From NCBI RefSeq assembly GCF_002233755.1, contig NZ_NIFO01000001.1, positions 372,001 to 436,000 of the forward strand: a stretch of DNA of 64,000 nucleotides. The letters are read 5' to 3'. The notes under the pieces were generated by a model that was not told the origin of the DNA, searched no databases, and saw nothing but the letters and a program-made list of their open reading frames with translations. A program made the translations under genes and the position numbers. Shown here piece by piece: positions 36,889 to 44,603 of this stretch. How positions within the stretch are numbered: the stretch's first letter is position 1; each line of letters starts with the position of its first letter. The stretch is from Acinetobacter piscicola. Its GTDB lineage: Bacteria > Pseudomonadota > Gammaproteobacteria > Pseudomonadales > Moraxellaceae.

Positions 36889-37311
36889 TCATTCACTTAT
36901 GGGACAAGTTGTTTCACCAACTTTAACTTCTTTGATGATTATTTGATTATTCTCATCTTTTATGCAAATGAATGAATCATAGGTTTTATTTGTATCTAAA
37001 ATGACTTCATACACAACATTCTTTTCAAATTTATCTATAGGCACTTCTAAGCATTCTTCTTTTTTAATGGGTATAGGTTTACTTTTGTTTCTATGTATTT
37101 GTTCAAAATCAGTTTTCAGCTTTTTTGTTGAGTCAAATTTTAATATGTAAATCAATAATTGTCCTTTAAACCCATAATCAGTATTGGGATCATTCGTAAA
37201 AAAGCAAAGGTTGTTATTTTTAATGATAACATCTAATTTTTTACTCATTTGGCTACATCCGATGAAGGATAATAAGAAGAAACTGAGTAGTAAGAGTATT
37301 GTAGTTTTCAT
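36889..37311 (-). CDS. putative T6SS immunity lipoprotein, copy 8
   Basis: Lipoprotein of 140 residues, the last of eight related genes behind a PAAR and peptidase-effector pair. The signal ends in the lipobox SFIGC. The mature part has the family pattern KLDVIIKNNNLCFFTNDP, a middle ECLEVPIDKF, and FICIKDENN ... GETTCP, giving four conserved cysteines besides the lipid-bearing one. It belongs to the 'SQMSKKLDV' subtype with copies 1, 5 and 7. The family resembles the lipoproteins annotated elsewhere as putative periplasmic T6SS immunity proteins (DUF7480); that link is from memory. Confidence 0.7.
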   Translation of the reverse strand: MKTTILLLLSFFLLSFIGCSQMSKKLDVIIKNNNLCFFTNDPNTDYGFKGQLLIYILKFDSTKKLKTDFEQIHRNKSKPIPIKKEECLEVPIDKFEKNVVYEVILDTNKTYDSFICIKDENNQIIIKEVKVGETTCPISE

Positions 37312-37341
37312 AATTATTTTTAACTCGATGTATTTTGAAAA

Positions 37342-37749
37342 TTAATTCACAGGGCAAGTTTTCTCACCAGTAGTGATTTTCTGAACAAGTATTCGATTAT
37401 TATTGTTTTTTAAACAGATTTCTACGATATATGTGCGCCTCATTTCTAATGAAACTAAGTATGGTGTATCTTTCTTTAATGTGTTGATTGGAATTTTTAG
37501 ACAATCTTTTTCTTTTATTGGTAAAGGACTATTTGTATATTTTTTTTCAAAAACTGTTGCTATTTCTTTTTTATGCTCAAGTTTGTTTATATAAATGAGT
37601 AATTCTTTATTTGAATCATAGTAATTAGTGTCTGGATCATTTGTAAAAAAGCAAAGGCTATTATTTTTAATGATGACATCTAATTCTTTACTCATTTGGG
37701 TGCAACCAATGAGAACTAAAATTGATAAAGCTACAGTCAGTTTGAACAT
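37342..37749 (-). CDS. putative T6SS immunity lipoprotein, copy 7
   Basis: Lipoprotein of 135 residues with lipobox VLIGC. It is very similar to copy 1: both contain SKxLDVIIKNNSLCFFTNDP, YYDSNKEL and KLEHKKEI, with the same four mature cysteines. It overlaps the end of copy 6 by 13 bases, so the two are translated together. The long distance from copy 1 combined with high similarity suggests duplication of a larger block rather than a simple tandem step. Confidence 0.7.
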   Translation of the reverse strand: MFKLTVALSILVLIGCTQMSKELDVIIKNNSLCFFTNDPDTNYYDSNKELLIYINKLEHKKEIATVFEKKYTNSPLPIKEKDCLKIPINTLKKDTPYLVSLEMRRTYIVEICLKNNNNRILVQKITTGEKTCPVN

Positions 37750-38147
37750 GAGCTATCTTCTGGTCTCATAATTTTGAAAGTTAAAATAGGTTTTTTCTTT
37801 GAGATACAAACTAAAGCGGAAAAGTTTTTATTTGTTTCTAGGTTAACTTTATAGATCTTATTTTCTTCAAAAACATTCGACGGTATGGTTAAACAATCAT
37901 TTTTCTCAATCGGAAATTTTGTATTTGTGTATACTTTATCGTAAAGGCTTTTAAATTTTTCGTTTGGGTTGTACTCACCTACAAAAATCGTAAAGTAATT
38001 ATCATTACTTAGATATGTATTTTTATTGTTGGTGTAGATACATAAATTATTATCTTTCGTATTAATATTTAGTTTGTGACTGAGTGGTTGTGCACATCCT
38101 GAAATAAATAGTCCTATGCTGACATATAAGAATGCTAATTTGTTCAT
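37737..38147 (-). CDS. putative T6SS immunity lipoprotein, copy 6
   Basis: Lipoprotein of 136 residues with lipobox FISGC. The mature part is almost identical to copy 3 (CAQPLSHKLNI, KDNNLCIYTNNKNTYLSND, VGEYNPNEKFKSLY, ALVC, RPEDSSC), and the nucleotide sequence is also nearly the same, so the duplication is recent. The signal peptide (LAFLYVSIGLFISGC) instead matches copy 2, so the gene looks like a mosaic. Confidence 0.7.
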   Translation of the reverse strand: MNKLAFLYVSIGLFISGCAQPLSHKLNINTKDNNLCIYTNNKNTYLSNDNYFTIFVGEYNPNEKFKSLYDKVYTNTKFPIEKNDCLTIPSNVFEENKIYKVNLETNKNFSALVCISKKKPILTFKIMRPEDSSCSN

Positions 38148-38155
38148 AATTTAAC

Positions 38156-38578
38156 CTACGGGCAAGTTGTTTTACCTGCTTCAACCTTTTTAACAACTAA
38201 TTGATTATTATCATTTCTTATACAAATTAAAGCATGATAGATTTTATTTGTTTCTAGGGTAACTTGATATACCGTATTTTTTTTAAATTTATCTGCTGAT
38301 AGTTCCAAACAATTTTTTTCTTTAATTGGAAGAGCATGGCCTGAATATGATTTTTCAAAATCAGTTACAAATTGTTTGGTAAAATCAACCTTTCCAAATG
38401 ATAATAATAAATCATTGTCGTAACTATATTGGGTATCTAAATCATTTGTGAAAAAACACAAGTTATTTTCCTTTGCAGTAACATCTAAATTTTTTCCTCC
38501 TGAACTACATCCAAGTAGGGCTAAAAAAGAAAAACTCAATGTTAAAAAAATAAAGATGCTTATATTTGATATTTTAAT
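38156..38578 (-). CDS. putative T6SS immunity lipoprotein, copy 5, likely ATT start
   Basis: About 140 residues. It has a hydrophobic signal with lipobox LALLGC and a mature part GGKNLDVTAKENNLCFFTNDL with the four family cysteines. No ATG, GTG or TTG lies at the right place. A perfect GAGGAG ribosome-binding site at 38590-38585 is followed after 6 bases by ATT (38578), exactly where ATG is expected from the sister genes. Either ATT is used as a rare start or an ATG was lost by mutation and the gene is now weakly expressed. An ATG at 38728 would add 50 unusual residues and is not credible. Confidence 0.55.
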   Translation of the reverse strand: MKISNISIFIFLTLSFSFLALLGCSSGGKNLDVTAKENNLCFFTNDLDTQYSYDNDLLLSFGKVDFTKQFVTDFEKSYSGHALPIKEKNCLELSADKFKKNTVYQVTLETNKIYHALICIRNDNNQLVVKKVEAGKTTCP

Positions 38579-38636
38579 AATAAACTCCTCAAATTTAGTG
38601 CTGCTATATTTTTGAAAGTTATTAATGATTAATATC

Positions 38637-39092
38637 CTAAAATATATTGAAAAATTTTTCAAAAAAAGTCTTTTCCTTTTCGGAGGGTAGAGGGGTATTT
38701 GAACACTGATGTCCATTAATAACTTCATTTAGTTGGATTTTTTCTGAATTATGCGAAACACAAACTCGTACTGCATATGATTTTTCCATATCAAAAACAA
38801 TATCATAAGGGATATTGTTTTTGAAAGTTGATGAACCTATAGGAATACAATTATTACTATAGATGGGTGTTTTTATGTTTTTATAGACTTGACTATATGT
38901 ACTTTTAAATTTTTTTCCAGAAATGATTTCTCCTATGTATACATAAATTTGATTGTTATAAGGTTTTGCCTTTGTGTCATTGGTGTAAAGACAAATGTTT
39001 TTGTCTTTTATGGTTAGATGTAAAGGTTTATCTGGTGATGCAAAAGCATGGCTAGATAAAATAAATAATAGAAAGAAATTAACTTTTTTCAT
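38637..39092 (-). CDS. putative T6SS immunity protein, copy 4, secreted without lipobox
   Basis: Divergent family member of 151 residues. The signal peptide (MKKVNFFLLFILSSHAFA) has a normal cleavage site and no lipobox cysteine, so it should be free in the periplasm. The core is kept: LTIKDKNICLYTNDT, NNCIPIGSSTF, RVCVSHN and GHQCSN. A tail of about 18 residues (PLPSEKEKTFFEKFFNIF), basic and aromatic, is found in no other copy. Confidence 0.6.
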   Translation of the reverse strand: MKKVNFFLLFILSSHAFASPDKPLHLTIKDKNICLYTNDTKAKPYNNQIYVYIGEIISGKKFKSTYSQVYKNIKTPIYSNNCIPIGSSTFKNNIPYDIVFDMEKSYAVRVCVSHNSEKIQLNEVINGHQCSNTPLPSEKEKTFFEKFFNIF

Positions 39093-39141
39093 ACCAGATA
39101 ATTCCACTAAAAGAAAAGCTTGTGATAATAAATACTACTTT

Positions 39142-39162
39142 ATTAATTAATTAATTAATTAA
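39142..39162. repeat. TTAA tetranucleotide tract
   Basis: Five consecutive TTAA-type units at the stop codon end of copy 3. Change in unit number would move only the stop region of that gene (currently SSCIN then stop). Confidence 0.6.
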
Positions 39163-39565
39163 TGCATGAGCTATCTTCTGGTTTCATAATCTTGAAAGTT
39201 AAAATAGGTTTTTTCTTTGAGACACAAACTAAAGCGGAAAAGTTTTTGTTGGTTTCTAGGTTAACGTTATATATTTTATTTTCTTCAAAAATATTCGACG
39301 GTATGGTTAAGCAATCACTTTTCTCAATCGGAAATTTTGTATTTTTGTATACTTTATTGTAAAGGCTTTTAAATTTTTCGTTTGGGTTGTACTCACCTAC
39401 AAAAATAGTAAAGTAAATATCATTACTTAGGTATGTATTTTTATTGTTGGTGTAGATACATAAATTATTATCTTTCGTATCAATATTTAGTTTGTGACTG
39501 AGTGGTTGTGCACAACCTAACAATATTATTGAAATAAAAACTAAAGAGTATATAGAGTTATTCAT
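39155..39565 (-). CDS. putative T6SS immunity lipoprotein, copy 3
   Basis: Lipoprotein of 136 residues, same length as its near twin copy 6. The lipobox is ILLGC. The mature part has CAQPLSHKLNI, KDNNLCIYTNNKNTYLSND, DCLTIPSN and KPEDSSC. I chose ATG 39565 rather than 39610 because it gives a normal signal peptide and the same length as copy 6. The signal peptide differs from that of copy 6, while the mature parts are nearly the same. Confidence 0.7.
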   Translation of the reverse strand: MNNSIYSLVFISIILLGCAQPLSHKLNIDTKDNNLCIYTNNKNTYLSNDIYFTIFVGEYNPNEKFKSLYNKVYKNTKFPIEKSDCLTIPSNIFEENKIYNVNLETNKNFSALVCVSKKKPILTFKIMKPEDSSCIN

Positions 39566-39590
39566 AATTTTTTTATTAGTTAATGAAGTC

Positions 39591-39992
39591 TTAATCACAG
39601 GTACTTTCACCTGCTTTCACTTGTTTAATAGAAAATGAGTTATTTTTTTCTAAGATACAAATTCTAGAAGTAAAAGTTTTATTTATTGTGCTCAATGTAA
39701 TTGTATATGCCTTATCTTTCTCTATTTTATTCAAAGGGATATAGATACAGTTTTTTATTTCTGTAGGAAAAACTGTGTTATTATATTTATTTTCATACTC
39801 AGCTTTATAGTCTTTGTCAAAATTGATCAGTCCAAAGTGCACGAGAAAATTTTCAGTTTTATAACCTTGATGTTCGTTTGTGTATATACATAAGTTTTCA
39901 TTACTCATCTTAATATTTAACTCATGGTTTTGTTGATTACATCCAGAAATAAATAGACCGATGCTGACATATAAGAATACTGATTTGTTCAT
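39591..39992 (-). CDS. putative T6SS immunity lipoprotein, copy 2
   Basis: Lipoprotein of 133 residues with lipobox FISGC. The signal peptide (SVFLYVSIGLFISGC) is shared with copy 6, but the mature part is of another subtype: HELNIKMSNENLCIYTNEH, NCIYIPLNKIEKDKAY, SRICILEKNN and AGESTCD. The four cysteines are kept. It begins 3 bases after copy 1 ends. Confidence 0.7.
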   Translation of the reverse strand: MNKSVFLYVSIGLFISGCNQQNHELNIKMSNENLCIYTNEHQGYKTENFLVHFGLINFDKDYKAEYENKYNNTVFPTEIKNCIYIPLNKIEKDKAYTITLSTINKTFTSRICILEKNNSFSIKQVKAGESTCD

Positions 39993-39995
39993 AAT

Positions 39996-40412
39996 TTAAT
40001 CTGCAGGACAGGTTGTTTCACCAACGACAATTTCTTTTACAATTAATTGATTGTTTTTGCTTTTTAAACAAACTTCTGCGACGTAAGTATGGCTAATATC
40101 TAATACAACTGAATATGCTATATTTTTTTTAAACTGACTCAATGGTATTTCTAGACAATTCTCCTGTTTAATTGGTAAAGGTCTATTTATATATTTTTTT
40201 TCAAAAATTGTTGTTATTTCTTTTTTATGCTCAAGTTTACTCATATAAATAAATAATTCTTTATTTGAATCATAGTAATCAGTGGCTGGATCATTTGTAA
40301 AAAAGCAAAGACTATTATTTTTAATGATTACATCTAATTTTTTACTCATTTGGCTGCAGCCTATGAGAGTTAATATAAATAAACTTAATGTGATGTATGT
40401 AATACTTTTCAT
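39996..40412 (-). CDS. putative T6SS immunity lipoprotein, copy 1 (next to effector)
   Basis: Lipoprotein of 138 residues with lipobox TLIGC. The mature part has SQMSKKLDVIIKNNSLCFFTNDP, NCLEIPLSQFKKN, EVCLKSKNNQ and VGETTCP. It begins 2 bases after the effector stop codon, so it is the most likely cognate immunity protein. A periplasmic immunity protein predicts that the effector acts in the periplasm of the target cell. Confidence 0.75.
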   Translation of the reverse strand: MKSITYITLSLFILTLIGCSQMSKKLDVIIKNNSLCFFTNDPATDYYDSNKELFIYMSKLEHKKEITTIFEKKYINRPLPIKQENCLEIPLSQFKKNIAYSVVLDISHTYVAEVCLKSKNNQLIVKEIVVGETTCPAD

Positions 40413-40414
40413 AA

Positions 40415-41086
40415 CTATAATTTCGGTAGTAAATTTGAATTATTTGGATTAATTAAAAAGCTATTAAGTATTTTTTTAACTTGAGGTAGTAGGTGAATGC
40501 TTGTTTGATGGTGTTTTCTAGTAGGAGCAACATTTTTTAAATGAACAGCATCGAAATAAAATTCAATAATTCTACCTTGTTGTTCAAAATTAAAATCATT
40601 AAATTTTTTATTGTAATCTCGACCTAATAAATCCGTATCATATGCTTTTAGTTCATTCTTTCCGGAGTCTACAGAGTTAACTTGGGAAGTATAATCACCG
40701 TTACATAAATGTTTAATACCAAACCATCCGTTTGGAGTTCCTAATTGGTATTGCCAAACATGAGTCATTTCATGAATAAACCAATGTCGATCTTCCCCAC
40801 GTGTTGCGATGCTAAAATCTTGGTTTTTAATATATTCATTTCTAGATAGCACAATTTCACCCGCAGGTGACATCGCATTTCCTGTTTTGCTATGTATATA
40901 ACCTCCAATATTGATCAACACTTTTGAGTAGTCAATCGAATTCTTAAAAACCAATTGGCACATTTGTATTTCACCAGCAGTGAGTTTTCTTCTAACGCCA
41001 ATTTTAAGATGTAATGCACTAGCAGTTTTAAAGTCCTTATCCATTTTTTGCAATTTAGCTTTGAAACTCGCCAGTACATTACTCAT
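40415..41086 (-). CDS. T6SS zinc-peptidase effector (HEMTH)
   Basis: Protein of about 223 residues with a zinc site HEMTH at about residues 105-109 in HWFIHEMTHVWQYQLG. The stretch before it (RKLTAGEIQMCQLVFKNSIDYSKVLI) is the typical start of the Vgr-related/DUF4157-like peptidase domain found in type VI cargo proteins. No signal peptide is seen, as expected for a T6SS cargo. The third zinc ligand is not certain; ELKAYDTDLLGR downstream may hold it. It overlaps the PAAR gene and is followed at once by the immunity array. ATG 41092 and 41101 are other possible starts. Confidence 0.8.
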   Translation of the reverse strand: MSNVLASFKAKLQKMDKDFKTASALHLKIGVRRKLTAGEIQMCQLVFKNSIDYSKVLINIGGYIHSKTGNAMSPAGEIVLSRNEYIKNQDFSIATRGEDRHWFIHEMTHVWQYQLGTPNGWFGIKHLCNGDYTSQVNSVDSGKNELKAYDTDLLGRDYNKKFNDFNFEQQGRIIEFYFDAVHLKNVAPTRKHHQTSIHLLPQVKKILNSFLINPNNSNLLPKL

Positions 41087-41609
41087 GATCATGTTTCTCA
41101 TTCATGATTATTCTTATTTCGACTTCTTCATCACTATCACCAGTCGCAAATTCAGTTAAACCATTCATATCAGTTTTACCATGTATGACTCCATTTTTAG
41201 TAATGATTTCATAACACATATTAACTAAGGGCTCTTCCGTTAGCTCATCTTTTAGAAAAAATCTTTGACCGTATTGAAGCTGAGGTATATAGACGGAATT
41301 AGCTGTATTTTTTGATGAAAATTTAGAACTTCCTGAACTCGAACCACTGGCCATGACAGCTAAGTCCGATATTTTAATGTATCTTGAACCACATGTTGAA
41401 AGATCACCAGCGGCAACAATACTTTTACCTCCAACCGTCATAAAACCTTGATTAGAGGCAATGGCCTTTGATTGTATTTGACATCTAGGACAGTAGTGAG
41501 TCATTCCATCAAGATGCACAGCTTTACCTTCAACAATAAAAGATGAATCACCTAAAATGATGTATCCACCATGATCAGTTGTACAGCCAACAGTTATTAA
41601 TGCTTTCAT
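41079..41609 (-). CDS. PAAR protein with C-terminal extension (T6SS spike tip)
   Basis: 176 residues. Residues about 1-88 form the PAAR cone that sharpens the VgrG spike (VGCTTDHGGYIILGDSSF, HYCPRC, GGKSIVAAGDLSTCGSRYI), including cysteine and histidine residues for a metal at the tip. A serine-rich linker follows, and the last 75 residues (FFLKDELTEEPLVNMCYEII, GKTDMNGLTEFA) match the transthyretin-like extension often seen between a spike and its cargo. No VgrG, Hcp or T6SS structural gene is in the window. The gene heads the cluster. Confidence 0.85.
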   Translation of the reverse strand: MKALITVGCTTDHGGYIILGDSSFIVEGKAVHLDGMTHYCPRCQIQSKAIASNQGFMTVGGKSIVAAGDLSTCGSRYIKISDLAVMASGSSSGSSKFSSKNTANSVYIPQLQYGQRFFLKDELTEEPLVNMCYEIITKNGVIHGKTDMNGLTEFATGDSDEEVEIRIIMNEKHDHE

Positions 41610-42084
41610 TTTATTTTTTACTTATATTTAAGAGTCTTGTATTAAAACATAAACAATAAGGGAGGTGAAATTTTGTATTTTTATTATAATCACATAAAAT
41701 TTATATTAATTTTAACTTGAGCATAATAAGATAGGGTGTTTGTATCAGTTATAAATTTTAAAGTGAAATTAAAGAATATAATCTTCATTATTCAAAGCAA
41801 AACAATAAAATTGAGTTGTCAGAAATTAAATGTAAGTATTAAATTTAATGTTTGATTTACGACCTAAATACTCAAAAAAAATAAGATAAATACCTTTGAA
41901 TTTGTATTTCCTTCAAAATAAATATGTTTTGATATGTTACAAATACATGCTTTTGAATCGATATCTTAATTGCAAAGCTTTTGCAGCTCTCTAAATAAGC
42001 ATCATTCGAAAACACGTATTTAAATTTCAACGTGAATGTAATAATAAGTTTGATTATTCAAAAACTTGTTTTCAGATTTCACAG
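41610..42084. other. intergenic region upstream of the T6SS cargo island
   Basis: 475 bases, very AT-rich, without a credible gene. It should hold the promoter of the PAAR operon. No clean -35/-10 pair or repeat was chosen. It marks one border of the island, next to the gamma-carbonic anhydrase gene. Confidence 0.5.
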
Positions 42085-42630
42085 TTAGTTATTTTCTTGT
42101 TGTAAATAATTCCCCGCTACCTTTACATAATGTCTTGCTGAATAAGGTAAAAACTCTTTTTCTTTCTCGGTTAAAGCTCGAACTTTTTGTACAGGACTCC
42201 CCACATATAAAAAACCACTTTCTAAACGCTTACGTGGCGGAACCAAAGACCCTGCACCAATCATCACATCATCTTCGATAATGACATCATCCAAAACAAT
42301 ACTATTAATTCCGATCAATACACGATTACCAATTGTGCAACCATGTAAAGTCACATGATGGCCAACCGTTACATCCTCACCAATGACTAAAGGTGAACCA
42401 TTGGGTTTGGCATCATTTTTATGGCTTACATGTAACATACAGTGGTCTTGAACATTAGAATAACGACCAATCTTAATGCTATTTACATCGCCACGAATGA
42501 CAGCAAAAGGCCAAACAGAAACATTTTCAGCTAAAGATACTTCGCCAACAATCACAGATAAATCATCAATATAACAAGTCGAATCAATCTTTGGGTGATG
42601 CTCTAAATATGTACGAATATTCTTTTTCAT
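42085..42630 (-). CDS. gamma-carbonic anhydrase family protein (hexapeptide repeat)
   Basis: Left-handed beta-helix protein (181 residues) of the YrdA/CaiE-like family. Repeated I-x-G-x-x-V-type units run through VSVWPFAVIRGDVNSIKIGR, VGHHVTLHGCTIGNRVLIG, and VMIGAGSLVPPRKRLE, followed by a C-terminal helix. Metal-binding histidines (QDHCMLHVSH and VGHHVTLHG) are present. Activity as a carbonic anhydrase is not proven for this branch. ATG 42630 is preferred, since ATG 42639 directly touches the AAGGA ribosome-binding site. Confidence 0.85.
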   Translation of the reverse strand: MKKNIRTYLEHHPKIDSTCYIDDLSVIVGEVSLAENVSVWPFAVIRGDVNSIKIGRYSNVQDHCMLHVSHKNDAKPNGSPLVIGEDVTVGHHVTLHGCTIGNRVLIGINSIVLDDVIIEDDVMIGAGSLVPPRKRLESGFLYVGSPVQKVRALTEKEKEFLPYSARHYVKVAGNYLQQENN

Positions 42631-42691
42631 TGGCGACATTCCTTTTCAATATCCAATATCATTTTTAAACATTCAGACCATTATAAATAAA

Positions 42692-42722
42692 AAAGCATCC
42701 ATGTTAAGAACATGAATGCTTT
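42692..42722 (-). terminator. intrinsic terminator after dacC
   Basis: Stem AAAGCAT-C-CATGTT / AACATG-A-ATGCTTT with one mismatch and a 3-base loop, followed by a T run on the minus strand, 35 bases beyond the dacC stop codon. Confidence 0.8.
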
Positions 42723-42756
42723 AGTCTAAGACAAAACGAAGCGTTAAATCTTGGAA

Positions 42757-43905
42757 TTAAAACAAGTTGCTAAAGAACATTTTAATATGATCAATTAAAC
42801 GAGAGAAGAAACCAGCTTCTTCAACCGCTTTTAAAGCAACTAAAGGTTTTTCAGCAATCACTTTACCATCTAAAGTCGCTGTCAATTTACCCACAACTTG
42901 ACCTTGTTTTAACGGTGCATTTAAGTTCGGTTGAACATTGACTTGTGTTTTGATCGCATTGGCCTGACCTTTAGGCATGGTCACATTGAAGTTTTCTGCC
43001 AAACCAATTTGAACATCATTTTCTTGGCCGAAGTAAACTTTTGATTTTGCAAGAGCTTTGTTGGCAGGCTGTACACTTACAGTTTCAAAGTTTGAATAAC
43101 CCCAAGCTAAAAGCGTACGAGTTTGACTTGCACGTTCATTCATCGATGGCGCACCAAAGATCACTGAAATCAAACGCATTGGTCCACGTTTAGAAGACGT
43201 TGTTAAGCAATAACCTGCTTCGTCAGTATGACCTGTTTTTAAACCATCAACACTTGGATCTGTATAAAGCAGGGCATTACGGTTACCTTGCTTGATCCCG
43301 TTGAACGTGAATTCTTTTTCAGAGTAAATTGGATAATATTTTGAGCTGTCATGAATGATATGTTGCGCTAAAGTCGCCATATCTTTCGCAGTTGAATAAT
43401 GTCCTTCAGCGGGCATACCTGTTGCATTGATAAAATGAGTATTCACCATACCAACACGTTTTGCTTCTTGGTTCATGGCATAGGCAAAAGAACCTTCATT
43501 GCCTGAAATATGCTCAGCCATTGCTTTAGAAGCATCATTACCAGACTGAATGATAATACCACGCAACATTTCTAAAACTGTTGCTGTACCGTTCAACGGC
43601 ACGTACATACATGATTCAGTGCTACTACCACGACACCATGCAGACTCATTCATGCGAACTTTTTCATCTTCAGTCAGTTCACCTTTAAGGAGTTTTTGCT
43701 CAATGATGTAACTGGTCATCATTTTGGTCATTGAAGCGGGCGCTAACTTTTCATTTTCATTTTTAGATGCAAGAATTTGCCCAGTCTCATAGTCCATCAA
43801 GACATACGATTTATTATTTAATTCTGGCGGTGTAGATAAGACGGTTGCTGCGTAAGAAAATGAGGGTAAAAGTAATAATGCAGCAATGGCGCTTTTTCTG
43901 GTCAT
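42757..43905 (-). CDS. dacC: D-alanyl-D-alanine carboxypeptidase (PBP5/6)
   Basis: Periplasmic penicillin-binding protein (382 residues) that removes the last D-Ala from peptidoglycan stems. The active-site motifs are SMTK, SGND and KTGHTDEAG. A signal peptide (LLLPSFSYA) and a C-terminal amphipathic anchor (GFFSRLIDHIKMFFSNLF) are seen. I chose ATG 43905; the longer frame starts at a TTG (43920) that adds residues before the signal peptide. The short cysteines CRGSSTESC near residue 90 are a family-typical feature of Acinetobacter PBP5/6. Confidence 0.95.
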   Translation of the reverse strand: MTRKSAIAALLLLPSFSYAATVLSTPPELNNKSYVLMDYETGQILASKNENEKLAPASMTKMMTSYIIEQKLLKGELTEDEKVRMNESAWCRGSSTESCMYVPLNGTATVLEMLRGIIIQSGNDASKAMAEHISGNEGSFAYAMNQEAKRVGMVNTHFINATGMPAEGHYSTAKDMATLAQHIIHDSSKYYPIYSEKEFTFNGIKQGNRNALLYTDPSVDGLKTGHTDEAGYCLTTSSKRGPMRLISVIFGAPSMNERASQTRTLLAWGYSNFETVSVQPANKALAKSKVYFGQENDVQIGLAENFNVTMPKGQANAIKTQVNVQPNLNAPLKQGQVVGKLTATLDGKVIAEKPLVALKAVEEAGFFSRLIDHIKMFFSNLF

Positions 43906-43965
43906 TCTAGGTCGTTCCAATCGTTATATGGGCACAAAAACAGCCTAGTATTCTAGGATAAAGCA

Positions 43966-43994
43966 AAGCCGACTTCTACACGAAAAGTCGGCTT
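43966..43994 (-). terminator. hairpin after the small secreted protein gene
   Basis: 10-bp stem AAGCCGACTT / AAGTCGGCTT with a 9-base loop, 28 bases beyond the stop of the gene at 44023. A T-rich tail (TTGCTTT) follows on the minus strand. Confidence 0.6.
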
Positions 43995-44022
43995 ATTTCC
44001 TACTTATTGTAACTATTTTACT

Positions 44023-44421
44023 TTAATAGTTGTAATCAACCACTTCTTGGCACATTTCTTTGTTTTCTTTATCACCAAAGCGTTTCGAGTCTGCTTGAAT
44101 TTGCTTTAAAGAAGTTTTGAACTCTTTTTGTTTGCTGAGTTGTTTGATTGCTTCTTGAGGGTTCGCTTCATTTGGTAATACTTTTTTCAATTCAATATCA
44201 TAATTATGTTTAAATTTATTACTGTCTTTATCATCAATAAGTGACGGGCAAATTAAAGATAAATGATATACAGTCGCAATTTCGCCTATAGATATTTGTT
44301 CTTGAGTTACATCAATATTTTCTTCGCTTGCAGCTTTGTTTGGTGCAGCAAAGGTTTGAGTCATCAGAAAGCTACTTGCTGAAATAAGACTTAATGTAAG
44401 CATTTTAAAAGACATACGCAT
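44023..44421 (-). CDS. small secreted protein, MCR_0457-like, copy A
   Basis: About 132 residues with a signal peptide (LISASSFLMTQTFAA). The mature part has two cysteines (SLICPSLI and NKEMCQEVV) placed as in the neighbouring gene at 44604, so the two are paralogues. I think they belong to the MCR_0457 family known in Moraxellaceae, with moderate confidence. The function is unknown. The start is uncertain: ATG 44421, 44415 and 44451 are all in frame and none has a good ribosome-binding site. Confidence 0.6.
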   Translation of the reverse strand: MRMSFKMLTLSLISASSFLMTQTFAAPNKAASEENIDVTQEQISIGEIATVYHLSLICPSLIDDKDSNKFKHNYDIELKKVLPNEANPQEAIKQLSKQKEFKTSLKQIQADSKRFGDKENKEMCQEVVDYNY

Positions 44422-44533
44422 GATTAAACTCATAAACTTAAGAATGCGCATAGATTAAACATAAAAGCAGTGAAAAATATAGAGATAATGTATTGATGTT
44501 GTAGAGTTATATGAACTTATAATAGTTTAAATC

Positions 44534-44580
44534 ATGCAGAAACAGTGAGCTATAAACAGAGCAACTATGGGTTTCTGCAT
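44534..44580 (-). terminator. hairpin between the two paralogues
   Basis: 10-bp perfect stem ATGCAGAAAC / GTTTCTGCAT with a 27-base loop, 24 bases beyond the stop of the gene at 44604. No strong T run. Confidence 0.4.
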
Positions 44581-44603
44581 GACAATTATGGCTTGGCTAA
44601 TCT

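Noticed and set aside
38579-38728. Long N-terminal form of immunity copy 5 from ATG 38728
   Set aside because: It would place about 50 basic and polar residues before the signal peptide and overlap copy 4; the GAGGAG box and sister genes support the ATT position.
36889-41609. Prophage or insertion sequence origin of the lipoprotein island
   Set aside because: No integrase, transposase, phage structural gene, terminal repeats or tRNA attachment site was seen; only the cargo genes themselves suggest transfer.
42066-42281. Plus-strand frame of 71 codons
   Set aside because: It lies antisense inside the conserved gamma-carbonic anhydrase gene and has no support of its own.
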